Positions 57,967-64,000 of a DNA stretch of 64,000 nucleotides are shown one piece after another (the stretch's first letter is position 1; the number at the start of each line of letters is the position of its first letter). The notes beneath the pieces were generated by a model. That model searched no databases. It saw only the letters and a program-made list of their open reading frames with translations, and was not told the DNA's origin. The stretch covers positions 2,497,923-2,561,922 of the forward strand of contig CM055107.1 of the NCBI GenBank assembly GCA_029204225.1, read 5' to 3'. This stretch comes from Diphasiastrum complanatum (Eukaryota > Streptophyta > Lycopodiopsida > Lycopodiales > Lycopodiaceae). The translations under genes were made by a program, and so were the position numbers.

Positions 57967-58460
57967 TGTAAAGTCCTACACATAGGATACAATCCTAAGC
58001 ATGCCAATACAAGCAACCAACAAGGGGACGGATGGTGGACAAACCAACCCAGCCAAACCTAGATCGAACGGATCTAGTCCCCAAAACTATGGATCAATCT
58101 TAATGAGGAATGAGGAATCACTCTAGCAGCATGTAGCTATCAATCATGCAATCAAGCATATACTAGTGAGAGCCCAATAGGTATACTTATACCCTCCAAG
58201 GCCCATGCACCACTAGTAGTGCACTATGACATCTCATTGGACACCTCAGCAGCCTATCTGGGCCACGTCATCCAGTTCCCTAATGACTCACTGATAGACC
58301 CATACAAATCCACCATCATGAGTTTAGGCCTACAACCATTAATTATGACCTTATGCACATAAAGGCCCCAATTCCCTTATAGTCACAATTAACTTACGGG
58401 TTGTTGGTCTACTGATCCCTAGCGTGGATACGCTACCCGAGACCAGTCGTGGGCATGACA
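57967..58460 (-). repeat. Gypsy G5: 3' LTR
   Basis: On the minus strand it begins TGTCATGCCCACGACTGGTC right after the polypurine tract. A GGGTATAAGTATACC word near 58180 is a likely TATA region. The far border (...TTTACA near 57967) is a guess, since no second LTR is present. Confidence 0.65.
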
Positions 58461-58474
58461 TTCTTCCCCCCTTA
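58461..58474 (-). other. G5 polypurine tract
   Basis: AAGGGGGGAAGAA followed by TGTCATG on the minus strand, the start site for plus-strand DNA synthesis. Confidence 0.8.
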
Positions 58475-58488
58475 TTCAAGTTCTATCC

Positions 58489-60209
58489 TCAGAACTTAAA
58501 ATTGCGGAAGTTCCTCCTTAAGCTTCCTTCTTGTTCCCAGGAATCATCATCGTCTGTGTGGTCCTTCCATAGAACTAGATGCTCGGTAATTGTACGATTC
58601 CTCAATCGTTTAGTTCTTGTATCCAAGATCTTTTCGGTTTCAAGTCGAGACACACTCGATGATTCATCCAACAAGTTCAATTGGTCTCCAGAACCAAGAT
58701 GCTCACCTTCACGTAGACTCTTCTTGAGTCGGCTTACATGAAAAACCGGGTGTTCCTTCCGGGAGTTCCAATTGGTAAGCTAAGGATCCGATCTTTTTCA
58801 AGATCTGATATGGTCCTCTATACCTAGGGGACAATTTATAATGCTTGCCGGTATGCATTACACTAGAATCCTTCGGGATTGTCAAATATACCCAATCCCT
58901 TACCTGAAAGTCTCGCGGTGATCTTTTCAGATTTGCATAATGCCGGTCCCTATCCTGGGCACACTGGACATTTTCATGTGCAATCTGTAGCATTTCTTGC
59001 ATATCGTGTAGGAAATCCGCTACCTTTTGAAACTTGATCGTCCAAGTCTCTACTGCAATGGGTGACCTAGGCTCAAAACAGTACATAAGCATAAACGGGC
59101 TATAACCCGTAGCCGAATGCTTACCACTATTATAGGCAAACTCAATTAATGGAAGATACTTCTCCCAATCAAATTGCCGTCGAGAAACATATGCCTGAAG
59201 CATTTGTTCCATCGTTTGATTTGTTCTTTCCGTCTGACCATCTGTTTCAGGATGATCAAAAGAACCCAAGCTCAGGGTCGTCTCTAGTTTAGCAAACACG
59301 GCCGACCAAAAGTGACCAGTGAACTTCGGATCGTGATCGCTCACAATATCACTTGGTAATTCGTAAAGTCTAAACAGACGCTCTACAAATGTCTGAGCTA
59401 AATCAGAAGCCTTCGCGGTGGTCTTCACCAGAATAAATGTAGCCAATTTGGTAAGACAGTTGACCACAACCCAAATTGCATCATGTTGTTTATTCGTCCA
59501 CGGTAACCCAACCACGAAATCCATGGATATACCATCCTATCTTTTATCTGGGATATCCAATGGATGCAACAATCCACCAGCCTTATGGCGCTCTGCCTTA
59601 TTCGACTGGCATTGGTCACACTTGACCACATAAGATTCTACAAAGGGCTTGTGTTTTGGCCAATAAAAGTCCCTTCGTACCAAATCCAATGTACGATGTA
59701 TGCCGGGATGTCCTGCGCATGGTGAGTCATGACATTCATAAAGAATTTTATTTTTAACAACATCCACATCAGACACACAAACCTTCCCTTTTTTGTACTG
59801 ATCTCAGTGAAGGAAAGTTCGTTCACTTCACCAATTCGACTAAGTGGATCAGCCACCTGATTAGAGGTGCCTTTGATATACCACACTTCAAAGTCAAATT
59901 CTTGCATGAGTTCTGCCCATCTGGCCTTACGACTTCTTAAATCATTCTGATTACAGAAATACTTTAAAGGATAGTGATCCGTGCTAATCACGAACTTATT
60001 ACCATACTGGTAATGTGTCCATGATTTCAAAACATGGATCACCGCAATAAGCTCTTTTTCTTGCATGGTATATCTGACCTGCACATCGGTTAGTTTTTTA
60101 CTTTCAAAGACAACGGGCTGGCCCTCCTGTAAGAGAACAGCTCCAATAGTCGTATCACTCGCGTCAGTGTTAATGACGAACGACAAATCTGGATCCGCTA
60201 TCCTCACAT
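58489..60209 (-). pseudogene. Gypsy G5: RNase H, integrase and chromodomain
   Basis: RNase H at 60209-59830 (FVINTDASDTTIGAVLL, EKELIAVIHVLKSWTHYQYG, STDHYPLKYF). The integrase finger follows at 59776-59600 (HECHDSPCAGHPGI-like YECHDSPCAGHPG, KCDQCQSNKAE), then a TAG near 59540, and the core in 59524-58709 (SMDFVVGLP, SDHDPKFTGHFW, TDGQTERTNQ). The integrase C-terminal region (DWVYLTIPKDSSVMHTGK, SPRYRGPYQILKK) reaches a frameshift near 58745. The chromodomain is in 58680-58489 (EHLVLWKDHTDDDDSWEQE). RT and everything upstream are replaced by LINE-A at about 60209. Confidence 0.92.
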
Positions 60210-62900
60210 GTATGTATAGGAAGGGACCACCTCTAGAACCTGCCCACCCAAAGTAAGCTCTTGTCGCTGCATGAATGCTCTCGAAGTGTTGAAGACCATA
60301 ACCTTGGTCTTCCCAATGTTCACCCCTAGGCCCCATCTGGTACAAAACTCATGCAAGCAATCCAACTGTCACTGTAGACCCTCTCTGGTCGGTGAGACCA
60401 ATATCACATCATCGGCATAAAGGAGGATAGCAATAAAGATGTCACCAAGCCTGCAGCCAGGACCACCACCCTGTGTAATGACTCTCTCCAACTCATCAAT
60501 ATACAAGCCAAATAGGACTGGTGAGAGAGAACAACCCTGCTTCACCCCAATAGTGCTCCAGATGTGATCAGATATGCCACTGCTATGTCGGAAACAGCCC
60601 AGGACCCGCTCATAAAGTGCCATCACAGCAAGAACAATGTCGGTGGAGAAGCCGAGGTCTCGAAGTCTCTGGATGAGCAATGAGCGAGGAACAGAATCAA
60701 AGGCTTTCCTGAAGTCCACAAAACAACAGTAAACCCTCTCTCTCCTATGCTTAGCCTCCTCAATCAAGGCATGCAATGTGAAGATGTGATCATCAGTAGA
60801 ATAATGGGCTCAAAAACCAGCCTGACCCATGGCATGTAGTCTCTGCCTCTGTCGGGAAGATTGAAGCAAATGTGGGGCGTGGATGCATGACTAGGTTACT
60901 GATTGATGAAGAGAACGGCACTCGGTATCATACCAAGGAGGGTGTAGTGGTCGAGATGTGCGTCGGGTCTTTCTGGGGTGGGGTTTTGTGGGGAGGGTTA
61001 ATGATGCGGCCGTGTGGAGAGAGGTGGTGAGAAAATCAGCTTGGGTGTCGATTGGACTGTCATGAGGAAAGGAGTGTAGAAGTGAAGCCAAGGACTGCCG
61101 GTATAGTGGCATGTAAGTGGGATCAAATGTGTACGTGGGTGCTCGGGTAAGCATGGGTAGTGTAGGTGAATGAGTGGGTGGAAGGTGGCCGATGTCGAAG
61201 GAGAGAAATGAGTGATCAGAAAGGGCGGTGGGGGAAAACGCGGAAGTCAGAAACTGTGGGTACAAAGGATGGTGACCCCATGAGATAGTCAACGACACTA
61301 TGTCCACTGTGAGGGTGGCATGTATAATTGTCTAAATGTGGCCAGCAGGGTAAGCCATTATAAATGGCTAGCTCATGTGCCTCTCCAAACTGCAATAAGT
61401 GCTCACCATATGAAGTAGTGGTTCCCAAAATGTCCGCGGAGGTCCTGGTAACTCCAAGCATATCACTGTCCAGGGCACGAACACGTAGCTGATCAGTGAT
61501 GTCGAAGAACTCTGTCTGTCGTGAAGATGTCCGGGCATTAAAATCCCCTGTGAGGAGAATATGCCCCCACTCTGAGAATCTGATAATGTTTGGTGAGATG
61601 ATATGGAGATCCAATACCCTCAACAAAAGACGAGGACTCTGGTGGAAAGTAACATGCGGCAATGAAAAGATCTTTATCCAAGCCAATATCCTGACCCACG
61701 ATGTGAGTCCATATGTAGAGGGCCTGCACGTCATGTCGGATGAAGTCAATACTCGAATGAAGAGCCTCTCTATACAAGCAGGCGACCCCACCTGAACCTC
61801 GTCCACTAGCAGATCTAGTCTCTCGTCAAAATATTGAGTCCCATCTGTATCCAGGCACAATTCCACACTCCTATCCGAAGGTGGTGTGGATGGGGCCCCG
61901 GGGTGCTCCCACCCCCAGGCACCCCAAATCCCTAGCACTGGGATCTACTAGGTGCACTATCAAGAAAGCGCACTCGTCCATCTCGGTAAATAACTCGTCT
62001 GCCAGACTCACGGGCTGCCTGAAAGGCCTTACGCCTCTCCTCCACCTGGATATATGTGAGGTCATCATCCATATAGATAGTGGTGCCACGAAGCTTAGCT
62101 CTGCACCGCAAAGCACCTCGGCGACTTTCTAGAGAAGTGAAACGCATAATGAGTGTAGTTGCATCTCTGGTGGTCCTCCAAGCTATATCTAGCCCTTCTG
62201 TCATATGTCCTAGAGTGGTCTTTCGTGGCTTCGGCAATGGCATCTTGTGTGTCCGGTATCCCACGAACCCTGATGTTGTGGGCCTTTTGCTTCCTTGACC
62301 TCTCTTCTGAAATGGTGGCTGAGATGACGGAGGAGATGGGTGCGCTAGGCTTGGTGCCTTTGCAAGACTGTTTGCTTGAGGATTGAAGCAGTCTCTTCAA
62401 CCTGTTTTTCAAGTGATGAGAGTTTGCTGCCCTCCGATTTAAAAAGAGCTGCCCATGTTTTTGTCTCTTCAACATGTTTCTCCAAGCAAGAGTTTCCTCC
62501 GAGACATTATTTTCTGCAAATCGTTGCTTGAGAAACACATTTTCTTGTTCAAGCCGCTCCATTCGCTCATTAACACGACATAGATCCCAAACCAGCTTGC
62601 CATTCTCCGTTTCAAAAAAGTGAATTGTCTCTTGAGGCCGAGGATTTCTTGCCGGATGAAGCTGAGGTCATAAGCAAAGAGGCCTTCAGTAGGTTAGAAG
62701 GGGTATAATCAACAAGCGGATTCATAATCATCGGGAAATTCCGGTAGCAGATGCGGTAGGTATGCTGGAAAGTGCGGTCAAAGCTGATTCTGAGGTGGAG
62801 CCGGGCAGCGGACAGGCTAGGAAATGCGATGGAGCCCTGAGGTGGAGCGATGGCAGCAGCGGAGCTGTGTGGTGGAGCGACGACGGAGCTAGGTGTTGGA
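60210..62900 (-). pseudogene. LINE-A: L1-like element, ORF1, endonuclease and part of RT
   Basis: ORF1 remnants at about 62700-61960 include a coiled-coil region (VEETASILKQT-type) and the RRM-like/C-terminal module (KLRGTTIYMDDDLTYIQVEE). Endonuclease in 61800-61210 shows LLTGDFNARTS and HSVVDYLMGSP. After about 60890 the linker and early RT are missing. RT core in 60776-60369 has FVDFRKAFDSVPRSLLIQRL, GVKQGCSLSPVLFGLYIDE and ILLYADDVILVSP, including the intact YADD box. The RT thumb continues to about 60210 and stops at the gypsy junction. Frameshifts abound, and it cannot encode a working protein. Confidence 0.9.
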
Positions 62901-62909
62901 GCGATGGCA

Positions 62910-62911
<2 letters not shown>

Positions 62912-62989
<78 letters not shown>

Positions 62990-62990
62990 A
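62912..62990. repeat. (GA)n microsatellite, the tail of LINE-C
   Basis: Pure GA run followed by AAGAAAAAAGAAAGAAAGC. On the minus strand it forms a (TTTC)/(TC)n tail after the LINE-C 3' end. Confidence 0.9.
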
Positions 62991-64000
62991 AAAAGAAAGA
63001 AAGCTTTATTAACGTCTTTTGGGCACCCGTGGGTGCATAAGACCAAAAAGAAAATATGTACAAGCAGCAGTGCGAGCATCCTCCATAGGAGGACGTGGCC
63101 GTAAAATGCTATAAACTAGCTACGAATGAAAGTAGAACAAAGCATAAGTGAAATAAGCCCACAACCCGGGCCAGGTATAACAGAAGAACTATAGAAAAAG
63201 TACCAATGCCCACAACCCGGGCCAGGTGGAGAATAAGTACATATCAGCGAAAGTAAGTGTGAAGTATTCGCTGAGTGGACCGTACAATGGGCCCCGATGG
63301 AGGCGAGTGTCGACTACATCTGGGCTTTTTCCGCGGTGGCACAGCGATAGGAATCTCATCATCGGAGTCATCAGCATGTGCTCGAGTCCGAAAGAAGCCA
63401 ATGAGAAGCAGCTGTCAGGAGTCTAACCCCAGGTGATATGGTACAGGCAGATGAGACTGATGGAGAGTAAGCATCTCACGAACAAGAAGTCCCAAGCAAC
63501 GAGCATCAGGATAGGAGACAAAACTGCGAGGTGTATGCGGGCCATCGTGAAAGAGACAATAATACCTCCCCCGTATCTCATAATACAACGGACATCTGAG
63601 AAGGAAATGGGCTTCATCTTCCACCTCCTGTAACGAGCACAAGCGACATAGACGACGCTCCCGGGGGATATCCCATGCACGACCGGCCTCAATAGCAAGC
63701 TGATGAGAGGAAATGCGCAACTGCCCAAGACGATAACGCAGGCCGTGTGATAGGGGCTGTGAGAGATAAAGTGGCAACAATGGCAAACCAGAAGGATCCA
63801 GAGAGAGGGAGTGTGTCTGGTAATAGCTCAGTCGAATACGAGAAGGTGGGAGGGAGCTCCAAGTCTGCTGCATATATCGACGGAATAAATAGCCTCAGAT
63901 ATATGAATGTGTACCACGAGGAAGATCCATGATAGAGATGCCCAGTTGTAAGAGATCAAACGCCTGCTGGTACCAGGATAGCTTGGCATGGGAATCAGCT
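62991..64000 (-). pseudogene. LINE-C: 3' part of an L1-like LINE, continues past the window
   Basis: Nearly identical to 11590-12503. It contains the zinc-binding C-terminal domain (RRLCRLCSLQEVEDEAHFLL) in the frame 63873-63415, which ends HLGLDS*. The corresponding frame in the other copy reads on for about 55 more residues. Upstream of 63892 it keeps coding sequence (LSWYQQAFDLLQLGISI) that the other copy lacks. RT lies outside the window. Confidence 0.88.

Overview
The window looks like nuclear DNA of a land plant, almost entirely transposable-element sequence. The signs are LTR retrotransposons primed by initiator-Met tRNA (TGGTATCAGAGC-type binding sites), chromodomain Ty3/gypsy integrases, a Ty1/copia element, plant-type hAT transposases with BED zinc fingers, L1-like LINEs, GT-AG introns and long (GA)n tracts. 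I cannot name the species. The large nested TE load would suit a fern, lycophyte, bryophyte or gymnosperm, but that is inference.

Layout. 1-1.6 kb: 3' part of a decayed hAT transposase (hAT-1, +). 3.7-8.4 kb: hAT-2 (-), an internally deleted hAT with recognisable ends. 8.4-12.5 kb: small motif-dense repeats, a dispersed repeat, tandem repeats and a LINE 3' fragment. 13.5-14.9 kb: an unrecognised spliced coding region, the best host-gene candidate. 15.2-20.4 kb: gypsy fragments, a copia-gypsy chimera and more small repeats. 20.4-23.6 kb: hAT and LINE remnants. 24.4-38.5 kb: a nest in which a decayed gypsy (G4) is interrupted by a second gypsy (G2), whose gag gene is interrupted by hAT-3. 39.8-50.4 kb: one decayed hAT (hAT-5) split by about 9 kb that includes a young, internally deleted copia element (C1, 41899-46664). 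50.4-57.9 kb: mostly unrecognised DNA with a gypsy RT remnant and one possible first exon. 58.0-64 kb: gypsy G5, LINE-A and LINE-C, all on the minus strand.

The main result is hAT-3 (29366-35048). Nine exons bounded by GT-AG introns sum to 2298 nt and give a 765-residue frame with no stop, by my count. It carries the BED finger, both Asp motifs, the CxxH motif and the Glu-containing block of hAT transposases. The element has matching ends (CARTGTTTC) and a perfect 8-bp target duplication (GCTGCTTT) inside the gypsy gag. It is therefore a structurally complete, possibly autonomous transposon. C1 has 5-bp target duplications and two 502-bp LTRs differing at about four positions, yet lacks protease and most of reverse transcriptase, so it probably moved using proteins supplied in trans.

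Apart from 13489-14883 and a few doubtful ORFs I see no host gene, rRNA, certain tRNA or CRISPR array.
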